From Mesorhizobium sophorae (GTDB lineage Bacteria > Pseudomonadota > Alphaproteobacteria > Rhizobiales > Rhizobiaceae): a stretch of DNA of 64,000 nt. Shown here in pieces: positions 33,529 to 42,653 of this stretch. Both the position numbers and the translations under genes were made by a program. How positions within the stretch are numbered: the first letter of the stretch is position 1; each line of letters opens with the position of its first letter. The notes under the pieces were generated by a model that saw only the letters and a program-made list of their open reading frames with translations, ran no database searches and was not told where the DNA came from. The stretch is taken from the NCBI RefSeq assembly GCF_002270415.1, contig NZ_NNRI01000013.1:496001-560000 (forward strand), read 5' to 3'.

Positions 33529-35004
33529 ATGCAGGTCACCGAAACACTCAACTCCGGTCTCAAGCGCGAGATCAAGGTCACCGTGCCGGCCGGTGACATG
33601 GAAGCCAAGCTGATGGCGCGGCTTTCGGACGCCAGGAACAAGGTCCGCATCAACGGCTTCCGCCCCGGCAAGGTGCCGGTGCAGCACCTGCGCAAGGTCT
33701 ACGGCAAGTCGTTCATGGCCGAAGTGGTCAACGAAATCCTCAATGATTCGACCCGCACGATCATTACCGGGCGTGGCGAAAAAGCTGCCATGCAGCCCGA
33801 GGTCATCATGACCGAGGACGAGAAGGAGGCCGAGAAGATCCTGGCCGGCGGCGCCGATTTCGAGTTCCGCCTCAACTACGAGATCATTCCGGCGATCGAG
33901 ATCAAGGATTTCTCCGACATCAAGGTGACGCGCCAGGTGTTCGACGTGCCGGATACCGAGATCGACGAGCAGGTCCAGCGCGTTGCCGAATCGGCACGCA
34001 GCTACGAGCCGAAGAGCGGCAAGGCCGCCAATGGCGACCGCGTCACCATCGACTATGTCGGCAAGATCGACGGCGAGGCCTTCAATGGCGGTGCCGGCAC
34101 CGATCAGCCGCTGGTGCTGGGCTCGAAGGAGTTCATCCCGGGCTTCGAGGATCAGCTGGTCGGCGCCAAGGCCGGTGACGAAAAACAGATCACCGTAACC
34201 TTCCCGGAAAACTACCAGGCGGCGCATCTTGCCGGCAAGGAAGCGACCTTCGACGTCACCGTCAAGGAAGTGTCCCAGCCCGGCGAACTGGAAATCAACG
34301 ACGAGACCGCCAAGAACCTTGGCCTGGAATCGCTGGAGCGCCTGCGCGACGTCGTGCGTGGCCAGATCGAAAACCAGTTCGGCGCCATGACGCGCCAGAA
34401 GGTCAAGCGCCAGCTGCTCGACCAGCTCGACGCGTCCTATTCGTTCGAGGCGCCGTCGAAGCTCGTCGACGCCGAGTTCAACAACATCTGGGCCCAGGTC
34501 AATCGCGACCTGGAAGCGGCCGGCCGCACCTTCGCCGACGAAGAGACGACGGAAGACGAGGCACGCGCCGAATATCTGCGTCTTGCCGAGCGCCGCGTGC
34601 GTCTTGGCCTGGTGCTGGCTGAAATCGGCGAGAAGGCCGGCGTCACGGTGTCGGACGAGGAGCTGCAGCGCGGCCTGTTCGAGCAGGTCCGCCGCTATCC
34701 GGCCAACCAGCAGCAGGAAGTCTTCGAGTTCTACCGCAGCAACCCGGAAGCGTTGAACACGCTGCGGGCGCCGATGTTCGAGGAGAAGGTGGTCGACCAT
34801 CTGCTCGGCCAGATCTCTGTCACCGATGTCAAGGTCAGCAAGGAAGAACTGATGGCCGACGACGAGGAGGCCGATACCGCCGTCAAGGCGAAGCCGGCGA
34901 AGAAGACCGCTGCGAAGAAGGCTGACGACAAGAAGGCCGACGACGCGGAAGAGCCCAAGAAGAAGGCCGCGCCGAAAAAGAAGGCCGCCAAGGACGCCGA
35001 ATAA
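33529..35004 (+). CDS. tig: Trigger factor (ribosome-associated chaperone)
   Basis: 491 residues. The ribosome-binding domain has the signature NGFRPGKVPVQHLRKVYG (residues about 43-60). The FKBP-type PPIase domain begins near 165 (NGDRVTIDYVGKIDGEAFNGG), and the helical C-terminal chaperone domain follows. A Lys/Ala-rich tail of about 45 residues (KPAKKTAAKKADDKKADDAE and onward) extends the C-terminus beyond E. coli Tig, as in other rhizobia. The ATG at 33529 gives the canonical MQVTETLNSGLKREI. It is monocistronic, with a strong terminator after it. Confidence 0.97.
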   Translation: MQVTETLNSGLKREIKVTVPAGDMEAKLMARLSDARNKVRINGFRPGKVPVQHLRKVYGKSFMAEVVNEILNDSTRTIITGRGEKAAMQPEVIMTEDEKEAEKILAGGADFEFRLNYEIIPAIEIKDFSDIKVTRQVFDVPDTEIDEQVQRVAESARSYEPKSGKAANGDRVTIDYVGKIDGEAFNGGAGTDQPLVLGSKEFIPGFEDQLVGAKAGDEKQITVTFPENYQAAHLAGKEATFDVTVKEVSQPGELEINDETAKNLGLESLERLRDVVRGQIENQFGAMTRQKVKRQLLDQLDASYSFEAPSKLVDAEFNNIWAQVNRDLEAAGRTFADEETTEDEARAEYLRLAERRVRLGLVLAEIGEKAGVTVSDEELQRGLFEQVRRYPANQQQEVFEFYRSNPEALNTLRAPMFEEKVVDHLLGQISVTDVKVSKEELMADDEEADTAVKAKPAKKTAAKKADDKKADDAEEPKKKAAPKKKAAKDAE

Positions 35005-35028
35005 GCCCGGCGCTCCATAGAATCGACG

Positions 35029-35055
35029 AAGGCCGCCCTTTGAGGCGGCCTTTTT
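35029..35055 (+). terminator. Terminator after tig
   Basis: AAGGCCGCC (35029-35037), loop CTTTGA, GGCGGCCTT (35044-35052) and a T run: a perfect 9-bp stem. Confidence 0.93.
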
Positions 35056-35165
35056 CGTTGCTAAGCTGCAACAGCCGGAACGCTTCGCGGGTGGCGGCCA
35101 TTGGTGATACGAAGCTTTGATGATTATCTTCTATCGCAAGCCGCTTGGGTCGTCGGAGACGCGCG

Positions 35166-35690
35166 TTGAGACTGTTCGTCGAAGTGGGACACGCCTCGGC
35201 AATGGCGCTGGTCCTCGTTTCGGTCTGCGGCATTGCCCGCGCCGATACGGTGCTTGACAATTGGCGGTTCGACACGGCCGAGGACGGTCTCGTCACGGCA
35301 TCGCTCTATGCCACCAACAAGCTGATCACAGGCGGCGGCGCGTTGAGCTACAGCCCGATCCTGACCATTGGTTGCCGGGTAGACAGCGAACCGCGCTGGA
35401 CCGAATGGCTGCAACTGAACGACACCGTTTCGGCCAGCCGGAAGATCACCGTGTCGGTCACGCTCGACCAGGGCGGCAAGTTCGATGAAAGCTGGTCGGT
35501 CGGGCCGCGCGGCCGCAGGCTGATGCGCGACGGCGCCGACGGCATCAAACGGCTCGGCGCCGCAAACCGACTCCAGCTTTCCTGGCGGTTCGGGTTGCTG
35601 TCGGGGCGAGGGGAGGCCGATTTCGATCTCGCGGGATTCGATGAAGCCATCAGCCAGGTTGCTGGCAGCTGCAATACGAATGTGCCCTGA
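35166..35690 (+). CDS. Exported protein resembling VasI/TagO
   Basis: About 174 residues. A signal peptide ends VCGIARA before DTVLDNW. The mature part has LTIGCRVDSEPRWTEWLQLN, then VSVTLDQGGKFDESWSVG, and ends ADFDLAGFDEAISQVAGSC. The order (Cys in a beta strand, W-x-x-S/G, F-D-L-x-G-F-x-x-A, terminal Cys) resembles the periplasmic VasI/TagO family known from type VI secretion loci. No type VI genes are nearby, so the role is open. The start is uncertain: TTG at 35166 has GGAGA 7 bases upstream; ATG at 35202 would shorten the leader. Confidence 0.7.
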   Translation: MRLFVEVGHASAMALVLVSVCGIARADTVLDNWRFDTAEDGLVTASLYATNKLITGGGALSYSPILTIGCRVDSEPRWTEWLQLNDTVSASRKITVSVTLDQGGKFDESWSVGPRGRRLMRDGADGIKRLGAANRLQLSWRFGLLSGRGEADFDLAGFDEAISQVAGSCNTNVP

Positions 35691-35883
35691 GCCGCTGCAG
35701 ACGACCTAAACCTTTGCGCGGCCGACCTCTTCTACCCGCCGGCCAGAATCCGTGGTACATAGGTGCCGCAATTCCATTTGGGGGAGAATCCGATAATCTG
35801 TTCTGCCGTGCAAGGCGCGTTGCTGGTGGGCCCGGTATGCGCAGATTATCTCAGGCACATTTGACGATCAGGGAGGAAAAGTC

Positions 35884-36264
35884 ATGCGTTTGGTCGCGTT
35901 TTTCGCCGTCGTGTCTGTTGCAACCTTCGTTGCCAATCCATCGCAGGCTCAGGATGCTGTGGCTGGCGAGAAGGTCTTCACCAAATGCAAGGTCTGCCAC
36001 GTCGCAGACGAGGACAAGAACAAGATCGGTCCATCGCTGCATGGCGTCATCGGCCGCGTCGCCGGCACGCATCCGGATTTCAAATATTCCGATGCCATGA
36101 TCGCGGCCGGCAAATCCGGCGTCAAATGGGACGAACCAACACTGACCACCTATCTTCACGATCCCAAGGCCATGGTCAAAGGGACCAAGATGGCGTTTCC
36201 CGGCCTCAAGAACGATGCAGACGTGGCCAACGTCATTGCCTATCTGAAAACGTTCTCCAAGTGA
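35884..36264 (+). CDS. Class I c-type cytochrome (c550/c2-like)
   Basis: 126 residues. A signal peptide (VAFFAVVSVATFVANPSQAQ) precedes the haem-binding motif CKVCH, followed by NKIGPSLHGVIGR and GTKMAFPG, where the Met is the sixth haem ligand. The ending VANVIAYLKTFSK is typical of cytochrome c2/c550. It would carry electrons in the periplasm, for instance to an oxidase such as the one encoded at 39018-43538. A strong AGGGAGGA ribosome-binding site precedes the ATG. It lies 33 bases upstream of the heme O synthase gene and is probably co-transcribed with it. Confidence 0.94.
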   Translation: MRLVAFFAVVSVATFVANPSQAQDAVAGEKVFTKCKVCHVADEDKNKIGPSLHGVIGRVAGTHPDFKYSDAMIAAGKSGVKWDEPTLTTYLHDPKAMVKGTKMAFPGLKNDADVANVIAYLKTFSK

Positions 36265-36297
36265 CCTGGCTCGCTCGCGCGCATCCATCGGTCCGAG

Positions 36298-37233
36298 ATG
36301 TCGACTAGGGAAAACCGCCTCAAGGATACCGGCATCCGTCTCTCGGAAGCGACGGCGGGTGATTTCTTCGCGCTTTTGAAGCCCAGGGTCATGGCGCTTG
36401 CCGTATTCACCGCCTTCGTTGGCCTGATGGCGGCGCCTGGCGCGATGAATCCGGTCATCGCCGTGATTGCAATCGGTGCGATCGCGATCGGAGCAGGAGC
36501 GGCCGGGGCCCTCAACATGTGGTACGACGCGGACATTGACGCGCTGATGTCGCGCACGTCAAAGCGGCCGGTGCCGTCGGGCCGCGTCACGCCGGGTGAA
36601 GCTCTCGGCTTCGGCCTGGTGCTCTCCGCGCTTTCGGTGATGACGCTCGGCGTGCTGGTGGACTGGCTTGCCGCATCGCTGCTGGCCTTCACCATCTTCT
36701 TCTACGTCGTCATCTATACGATGTGGCTGAAGCGATCGACGCCGCAGAACATTGTCATCGGCGGCGCGGCCGGTGCCCTTCCTCCTGTCATTGGCTGGGC
36801 GGCTGCAACCGGCGCCGTCAGCGCTGAAAGCGTCGTCCTGTTTCTGATCATCTTTCTGTGGACGCCGCCGCATTTCTGGGCGCTCGCGCTCTTCAAGGTC
36901 GGCGACTACGCCGCTGCCGGCATCCCGATGATGCCGAACGTTGCCGGTCAGGCCTCGACCAGAAAACAGATGTTCGCCTATTCACTGCTGCTGGCGCCAA
37001 TCGGCGTGCTGCCCTGGGCGTTCGGATTCGCGAGCGGGTTCTATGGAATTGTTTCGGCCGCATTGGGCGCGGGGTTCATCTGGCACGCCTGGAAGGTTCT
37101 GGTCGTTTCAGACGAGGAGATGAAGCCTGCAAAGGCGCTGTTTGCCTTCTCGATTTTTTATCTTTTCGCGGTCTTTGCCATACTGCTTGCCGACAACGTC
37201 GCAACGCGAGCGTTCATGCCAGCCGGAGGTTGA
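36298..37233 (+). CDS. ctaB: Protoheme IX farnesyltransferase (heme O synthase)
   Basis: 311 residues with about eight to nine membrane helices. The prenyl-acceptor motif NMWYDADIDALMSRTSKRP contains the Asp-rich N-x-x-x-D-x-x-x-D of UbiA-type prenyltransferases, and LWTPPHFWALALF and YAAAGIPMMPNV are family hallmarks. It adds farnesyl to haem b to make haem O, the precursor of haem A for aa3 oxidases. It stands apart from the oxidase operon by about 1.8 kb and forms a unit with the upstream cytochrome c. Confidence 0.95.
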   Translation: MSTRENRLKDTGIRLSEATAGDFFALLKPRVMALAVFTAFVGLMAAPGAMNPVIAVIAIGAIAIGAGAAGALNMWYDADIDALMSRTSKRPVPSGRVTPGEALGFGLVLSALSVMTLGVLVDWLAASLLAFTIFFYVVIYTMWLKRSTPQNIVIGGAAGALPPVIGWAAATGAVSAESVVLFLIIFLWTPPHFWALALFKVGDYAAAGIPMMPNVAGQASTRKQMFAYSLLLAPIGVLPWAFGFASGFYGIVSAALGAGFIWHAWKVLVVSDEEMKPAKALFAFSIFYLFAVFAILLADNVATRAFMPAGG

Positions 37234-37318
37234 CGGCATAAAGGAAACCCGCCGGATCGATATGGCCGAACTGTAATTGCTGCATTGAAGACGTTGCAGA
37301 CCAGGGCCTGCTCGAACA

Positions 37319-37399
37319 TCACGATGGTATTGCGCAGAATCCCAGGATCAGCAGGGCGACTATGCCAAGGCCGAGTATGAGAAGCGTCCTTCCGTCCAT
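37319..37399 (-). CDS. Candidate 26-residue single-span membrane microprotein
   Basis: An ATG at 37399 with AAGG 5 bases upstream opens a 26-codon frame: MDGRTLLILGLGIVALLILG then FCAIPS. It has a charged start and a perfect membrane helix. It lies alone in a 392-base gap between ctaB and the DUF2189 gene, on the opposite strand. I do not recognise it. Small single-span subunits are common partners of haem-copper oxidases, which makes the location suggestive only. The rest of the gap holds no other credible gene. Confidence 0.35.
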   Translation of the reverse strand: MDGRTLLILGLGIVALLILGFCAIPS

Positions 37400-37625
37400 G
37401 ACCTTCAACCTTTGCGCGGCCAAAAAGGGCGCGCGGCGCTGTACGAGAATAGCGAAAAAGCACCACCAGAGCTAGCCGGACAGCCGGAGGTCTTCTGACA
37501 AAGGGCGACAAGTCCCTGGCAAGAGAGTATGTTGATTCCGGTGCAGGTCGCGGTTTTGCGTGGCCAGTCTCGCAGAACGACGGCACCGCGAAACCGCGAC
37601 CTTACCGGACCTGGTCTGGAGGGAA

Positions 37626-38444
37626 ATGGTCATGGCAAGCTTTCATGTGATCGCAGGCGCCAGCGAGACGCTGGAACATACCAAGATTCGAAAAATCGGT
37701 GTTTCCGACCTTTTCGACGCGCTCAAACGGGGCGTTGACGATTTCATGGTCAAGCCGTCGCACATCGTATTTCTCTGCCTGATCTATCCGCTCGTGGGTG
37801 TCGTGCTCGCCGCCTGGACTTCGGGCGCCAATGCGTTGCCGTTGCTGTTTCCGCTGGTCTCCGGGTTTGCGCTGATTGGCCCCTTCGCGGCGATCGGCCT
37901 CTATGAAATCAGCCGCAGACGGGAGGCCGGTCTCGACACCTCCTGGAGGCACGCTTTCGAGGTCAGGAATTCTCCGGCGCTGCCGGCCATCGCGGCGGTT
38001 GGAATCATGCTGTTTGCGATCTTCATCGCCTGGCTTTTGACCGCGCAGATGTTCTACGAATATCTTTTCGGCCCGGCGCCGCCAGAATCGATATCCGGCT
38101 TCATCAATGAAATATTTGCCACCGGCCGCGGCTGGACGCTGATCATCCTTGGGCACGTCATCGGCTTCGTCTTCGCAGTGGTGGTGTTGTGCACAACGGT
38201 CGTCGCGTTCCCATTGTTGCTCGACCGCGACGTCGGCGCCTACGAAGCCATCCACACCTCGGTGCGTGCGGTGCTGGCGAACCCGATCACCATGGCTGTC
38301 TGGGGACTGATCGTCGCCGTTGCCCTGATCATCGGCTCGCTGCCGGTGTTCGCCGGACTGGCCGTCGTATTGCCGATCCTCGGTCACGCCACCTGGCATG
38401 TCTACCGCAAGGTCGTGGAGTCGCCCGCCAGACCGGCGAGTTGA
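37626..38444 (+). CDS. DUF2189-family membrane protein
   Basis: About 272 residues with five to six membrane helices. The N-terminal IRKIGVSDLFDALKRGVDDF and the following FLCLIYPLVGVVLAAW segment are typical of DUF2189. FALIGPFAAIGLYEISRRRE is the conserved loop between helices. Function is unknown; the family is common near cytochrome oxidase genes. A GGAGGG site lies just before; ATG at 37626 or 37632 may be used. Confidence 0.87.
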   Translation: MVMASFHVIAGASETLEHTKIRKIGVSDLFDALKRGVDDFMVKPSHIVFLCLIYPLVGVVLAAWTSGANALPLLFPLVSGFALIGPFAAIGLYEISRRREAGLDTSWRHAFEVRNSPALPAIAAVGIMLFAIFIAWLLTAQMFYEYLFGPAPPESISGFINEIFATGRGWTLIILGHVIGFVFAVVVLCTTVVAFPLLLDRDVGAYEAIHTSVRAVLANPITMAVWGLIVAVALIIGSLPVFAGLAVVLPILGHATWHVYRKVVESPARPAS

Positions 38445-38501
38445 GAGGCAGGTTCTGCCGGACTGCACCGGCGAAGGACCGGTGCAGTTCGATCGAGGCC
38501 G

Positions 38502-38975
38502 TCAGTAAGCCGGGTGACTGAAGCTAGCCTGGTATGCGCCCATGGTCAGGTTGCGGAAATCCTTGCCGCTGACATGCACCAGCGTTCTATGGTCGCCGCC
38601 TTCGAAGTAGATATCGGCGGCATCGCCAAGGCTTTCATCGACAATAACCGGCACATCATAGGCTGCGCCGATCGGCGGGATGGCGCCGGTATCGCAATCA
38701 TCGAAGAGCGAAATCACCTCGTCCTCGGAGGCGAGTCCGAGACGCTTGTCCATGACGTCTTGCAACCTGCCAAGTTCGATCCTGTGGGTGCTCGGAACCA
38801 CGGCCAGCGTGTAGCCAAGCTCGTGGTGAACGACCACGGATTTAGCCATGATGCTGCCGGGGACATGCGCGGCTATTGCCGACTGCCGGCTTGTTGACGT
38901 GCGATGATGAGCGACGGTGTCGTAGGAAATTCCCTTGCCGTCGATGAAGTCCTTCAGCCTGTTTGCGATCGTCAT
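38502..38975 (-). CDS. YbaK/EbsC-type aminoacyl-tRNA deacylase
   Basis: 157 residues. The YbaK fold is visible from SYDTVAHHRTSTSRQSAIAA, GSIMAKSVVVHHELGYTLAV with the catalytic-region Lys, and GAIPPIGAAYDVPVIVD, the conserved GxxPPxG turn. Family members hydrolyse mischarged Cys-tRNA-Pro or Ala-tRNA-Pro in trans. It lies 42 bases downstream of the oxidase operon on the same strand and may be the last gene of that transcript, though its function is unrelated. Confidence 0.88.
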   Translation of the reverse strand: MTIANRLKDFIDGKGISYDTVAHHRTSTSRQSAIAAHVPGSIMAKSVVVHHELGYTLAVVPSTHRIELGRLQDVMDKRLGLASEDEVISLFDDCDTGAIPPIGAAYDVPVIVDESLGDAADIYFEGGDHRTLVHVSGKDFRNLTMGAYQASFSHPAY

Positions 38976-39017
38976 CTTGGCCTCCTTGCCGGAGTTCGCG
39001 ACGCACGGGTTTGCGCG

Positions 39018-39419
39018 TCAGTGCCCGGATCCGAAAAACGCCAGCCTGGTGAAAAGGGTGTAGTCGGCTTCGAAGACCATCATTGTCGTGAACACCAGCA
39101 CCAGTATCGGCGGCAGGATGATCGCATAGGCCAGCGCCAGCCGTTCCCAGGCCATGTGCATGAAGACGGCGACGATCAGCCCTGCCTTGAGGATCATGAA
39201 GATCAGGATCAGCGACCATCTGAGATAGCCTTGCAGGCCGAAATAATCGACCAGGTAGGAGCAGGTGCTGAGGATGAACAGCCAAGCCCAGACCACCAGA
39301 TAAAGCTTGATGGGATGTTCCTGATGCTGGTCGGCGTGGGCGACGGCCGCCGGCGCCTCATGTGCATGACCAGCATGTAGCGCGTGTTGTCCGAGGCCGT
39401 TTGCGGTTGCTTCTGCCAT
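39018..39419 (-). CDS. Cytochrome c oxidase subunit IV family protein
   Basis: 133 residues. A His-rich soluble N-terminus (HALHAGHAHEAP, AHADQHQEH) precedes three membrane helices with the conserved ILKAGLIVAVFMHMAWERL, the signature of the bacterial subunit IV/CyoD-like family. It probably stabilises the oxidase. It is the fifth gene of the oxidase operon, 9 bases after the second subunit III gene. The His-rich tail could bind metal, which I infer only from composition. Confidence 0.9.
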   Translation of the reverse strand: MAEATANGLGQHALHAGHAHEAPAAVAHADQHQEHPIKLYLVVWAWLFILSTCSYLVDYFGLQGYLRWSLILIFMILKAGLIVAVFMHMAWERLALAYAIILPPILVLVFTTMMVFEADYTLFTRLAFFGSGH

Positions 39420-39428
39420 GTCTGCCTC

Positions 39429-40148
39429 TCACCAAAGATAGAAGAATGCGAAGATGAACACCCAGACCAGGTCGACGAAGTGCCAGTACAGCCCCATGAT
39501 CTCGACGTTCTCGTAGCGGCCCGTTCGGCTGGTGAAGAAACCACGCCGTCCGGTGTCGAAATCGCCGCGCCAGACCTTTCGCGCCACAATGATCAGGAAG
39601 ATCACCCCAATCGTCACATGAGTGCCGTGGAAACCGGTGATCATGAAGAAAGACGAACCGAATTGTGCAGCGCCCCAGGGATTGCCCCAGGGCCGCACCC
39701 CTTCAGTGATCAGCTTGGTCCATTCGAAGGCCTGCATGCCGACAAAGGTCGCGCCGAGTGCCGCGGTCAGAAGCATGAGGATTGCCGTCTTGCGGCGGTC
39801 GCGGCGATAGCCGAAATTGGCCGCCATGGCCATCGTTCCGCTGCTTGAGATCAGCACGAAGGTCATGATGGCAATCAGGATCAGCGGGATATCCGAGCCG
39901 CCGATGCGAAGCGCAAAGACTTCGCTCGGATTGGGCCACGGCACGCGTGTCGACATACGCGCGGTCATGTAGGAGAGCAGGAAGCAGCCGAAGATGAAGG
40001 TGTCGCTGAGCAGGAAGATCCACATCATGGCCTTGCCCCAGGACACGTTCTTGAACGCACGCTGATCCGAGGACCAGTCGGCGGCAATGCCTTGCCAGCC
40101 TGAGGGCCGTGGCTCCGTCTTGCCGATATGCGTCAGTGTCTCTGCCAT
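39429..40148 (-). CDS. coxP: Cytochrome c oxidase subunit III family protein (CoxP-like)
   Basis: 239 residues, about five membrane helices. Conserved parts are AMMWIFLLSDTFIFGCFLLS, FVGMQAFEWTKLI, SSFFMITGFHGTHVTIGVIF (with the subunit III HGxH) and YWHFVDLVWVFIFAFFYLW. It belongs to the same family as the gene just upstream, so the operon encodes two subunit III paralogues, the pattern of coxO and coxP in Bradyrhizobium japonicum coxMNOP. Start and spacing: 13 bases after the coxO-like gene. Confidence 0.9.
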   Translation of the reverse strand: MAETLTHIGKTEPRPSGWQGIAADWSSDQRAFKNVSWGKAMMWIFLLSDTFIFGCFLLSYMTARMSTRVPWPNPSEVFALRIGGSDIPLILIAIMTFVLISSSGTMAMAANFGYRRDRRKTAILMLLTAALGATFVGMQAFEWTKLITEGVRPWGNPWGAAQFGSSFFMITGFHGTHVTIGVIFLIIVARKVWRGDFDTGRRGFFTSRTGRYENVEIMGLYWHFVDLVWVFIFAFFYLW

Positions 40149-40161
40149 CCGCTTGATCCCT

Positions 40162-40866
40162 TCAGGTCAGCAACTGTCGGCAAATGTCGATGAACGTAGC
40201 GGCCCAACCGGCCAGCAGGGCAAAGATGGCGAGCCAGACTAAGAGCAGGAAATGCCAGTACATGGCGCACAGTTCGACGCCGAGGCGAAGCCGCTCGGGT
40301 CGTGCTCCGTTCCATGCGCCGACAGTTGTTCTGCCCAGGCCCACCAGCCCGCCCAGTATGTGCAGGCCATGCATGCCGGTGATCAGGTAGAAAAAGCTGT
40401 TGGCCGGATTCGAGCTCAGCAGATAGCCGTCGTCGGTCATCTGCCGCCATGCCATGAGCTGTCCGATCAGGAAGGCAAGCGCCGTGAGCCCGGCCGTCGC
40501 AAGGCCAAGCCTGACCATGTCGATCTGACCGTTGCGTGCCGCCACCACGGCGCATTGCAGCGCGATGCTGCTCAGGACCAGCACGCCCGTGTTCAGCCAG
40601 AGCAGGCGCGGCAGCGGCAGAGGCCGCCAGTCCGACAGGCCCATGCGCATAAAGTAGGCGCTGGTGAACAGCGAAAACAGGCAGCCGACGACGGCGAGGA
40701 AGACGCCGAGGCCGATCTTGGCGGTGGGCAGCGCCGACCGGTCGAGGCCGACAAAATCGCCGGCCAGACCTTGTTCTAGCCATGGCTTGGCGGTCAGCCG
40801 CTGGTGCGAAAGCCACCATCCGGCAAACCCGGCAATGACGAGCAGGAAGACCAGGATCACGCTCAT
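40162..40866 (-). CDS. coxO: Cytochrome c oxidase subunit III family protein (CoxO-like)
   Basis: 234 residues with six or seven membrane helices. SFFYLITGMHGLHILGGLVG carries the HGxH pair and MYWHFLLLVWLAIFALLAGW is the C-terminal helix typical of subunit III. It is less similar to canonical subunit III in the N-terminal half than the downstream paralogue. The ATG overlaps the stop of the subunit I gene by 4 bases, so translation is coupled. The order II-I-III-III follows coxMNOP. Confidence 0.9.
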   Translation of the reverse strand: MSVILVFLLVIAGFAGWWLSHQRLTAKPWLEQGLAGDFVGLDRSALPTAKIGLGVFLAVVGCLFSLFTSAYFMRMGLSDWRPLPLPRLLWLNTGVLVLSSIALQCAVVAARNGQIDMVRLGLATAGLTALAFLIGQLMAWRQMTDDGYLLSSNPANSFFYLITGMHGLHILGGLVGLGRTTVGAWNGARPERLRLGVELCAMYWHFLLLVWLAIFALLAGWAATFIDICRQLLT

Positions 40867-42632
40867 GCCGGCTCCCTCGAGGGGCCGAAGGTGCCCGGCA
40901 TGTTCTGCGGGATGAAATCCTCCTTGGCGCCCGGTACGCTGTAGTCATAGGGCCAGCGATAGACGATCGGCAGATCCTTGCCGAAATTGCCGTGCGTCGG
41001 CGGTGTATGCGGCGTCTGCCATTCGAGGGTCGTGGCCCGCCACGGATTGCCGCCGGCCTCGCGGCCATGGCGGATGCTCCAGATCAGATTGAACAAGAAC
41101 ACCATTTGGGCAAAGCCGACGATGAAGGCCATGATGCTGATGAACGAGTTCAGGTGGTGGGCCGATTCCGTCATGATGGTCATGTCGGTCAGTTCAGCGT
41201 AGCGCCGCGGCACGCCCATCAGGCCTAGGTAGTGCATGGGGAAGAAAATCAGGTAGGCGCCGAGGAACGTGACCCAGAAATGGAACCGGCCCAACATCTC
41301 GTCGAGCATCCGGCCGGTGACCTTCGGGTACCAATGGTAGATCGCGCCAAAAACCACGAGGATCGGGGCGACACCCATGACCATATGAAAATGGGCGACG
41401 ACGAACATCGTGTCGGACAGCGGAACATCGACGACGACATTGCCGAGAAACAACCCGGTCAGCCCGCCGTTCACAAAGGTGACGATGAACGCCAGGGCGA
41501 AGAGCATGGGTACGGTGAGATGGATGTCGCCCCGCCATAGGGTGAGCACCCAATTGTAGACCTTGATGGCGGTCGGAACGGCGATGATGAGCGTCGTGGT
41601 GGCGAAGAAGAAGCCAAAATAGGGGTCCATCCCGCTGACATACATGTGGTGCGCCCAGACCACGAAGCTCAGCGCGCCAATGCCGACGATGGCCCAGACC
41701 ATCATCCGGTAGCCGAAGATGTTCTTGCGTGCATGGGTGCTGATCAGGTCGGATACGATGCCGAACGCCGGCAGCGCCACGATGTAGACCTCGGGATGGC
41801 CGAAGAACCAGAACAGGTGCTGGAACAGGATCGGGCTGCCGCCATTGTGCTGCAGTTGCTCGCCCATCTCGGAGATCGCCGGCATGAAGAAGCTGGTGCC
41901 GAGGGCGCGGTCGAGCAGCATCATCACGCAGGCGACAAACAGCGCCGGAAAGGCGAGCAGGGCCATGACGGTCGCGGTGAAGATGCCCCAGACGGTCAGC
42001 GGCAGGCGCATCATTGTCATGCCGCGCGTACGGCCCTGCAGCACGGTCACCACATAGTTCAGGCCGCCCATCGTGAAACCGATGATGAACAGGATCAGCG
42101 AGGACAGCATCAGGATGATGCCCCAGTCCTGGCCGCCTGGTGTGCCGCTCATGATGGCTTGCGGCGGGTAGAGCGTCCAGCCGGCCCCGGTCGGTCCGCC
42201 GGGCGCAAAGAAGCTCGACACCAGAACCAGCACGGCGAGCAGGTAGATCCAGTAGCTCAGCATGTTGACATAGGGAAAGACCATGTCACGCGCGCCGACC
42301 ATCAATGGGATCAGATAGTTGCCAAAGCCACCGAGGAAGAGGGCGGTGAGCAGGTAGATCACCATGATCATGCCGTGCATGGTGATGAACTGGTAGTAGG
42401 CTTCCGGAGTGATGAAGTCGAACGTACCGGGGAAGCCGAGCTGCAGCCGCATCAGCCAGGACAGCACCAGGGCGACCAGGCCTATTCCCGTCGCTGTCGC
42501 CGAATACTGGATGGCGATGACCTTGGCGTCCTGCGAGAAGACGTATTTCGTCCACCAACTGTGCGGATGGTAGAGTTCCACCTCCGCGACTTCGGCCGGC
42601 GGGATGCCATCTGCAGGCGTGATGTCGACCAT
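40863..42632 (-). CDS. coxN: Cytochrome c oxidase subunit I (CoxN-like)
   Basis: 589 residues, twelve membrane helices. Haem and CuB ligands are visible: HGMIMVIYLLTA (haem a His), FWFFGHPEVYIVALP (CuB His with the cross-linked Tyr and the D-channel Glu), VWAHHMYVSGM (two CuB His) and VAHFHMVMG (haem a3 and a His). The D-channel entry reads GARDMVFPYVN rather than GAPDMAFPRLN. It reduces oxygen to water and pumps protons. It is the second gene of the operon, 21 bases after subunit II. Confidence 0.96.
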   Translation of the reverse strand: MVDITPADGIPPAEVAEVELYHPHSWWTKYVFSQDAKVIAIQYSATATGIGLVALVLSWLMRLQLGFPGTFDFITPEAYYQFITMHGMIMVIYLLTALFLGGFGNYLIPLMVGARDMVFPYVNMLSYWIYLLAVLVLVSSFFAPGGPTGAGWTLYPPQAIMSGTPGGQDWGIILMLSSLILFIIGFTMGGLNYVVTVLQGRTRGMTMMRLPLTVWGIFTATVMALLAFPALFVACVMMLLDRALGTSFFMPAISEMGEQLQHNGGSPILFQHLFWFFGHPEVYIVALPAFGIVSDLISTHARKNIFGYRMMVWAIVGIGALSFVVWAHHMYVSGMDPYFGFFFATTTLIIAVPTAIKVYNWVLTLWRGDIHLTVPMLFALAFIVTFVNGGLTGLFLGNVVVDVPLSDTMFVVAHFHMVMGVAPILVVFGAIYHWYPKVTGRMLDEMLGRFHFWVTFLGAYLIFFPMHYLGLMGVPRRYAELTDMTIMTESAHHLNSFISIMAFIVGFAQMVFLFNLIWSIRHGREAGGNPWRATTLEWQTPHTPPTHGNFGKDLPIVYRWPYDYSVPGAKEDFIPQNMPGTFGPSREPA

Positions 42633-42653
42633 AGGAACACCTCCGTGTCCTTT

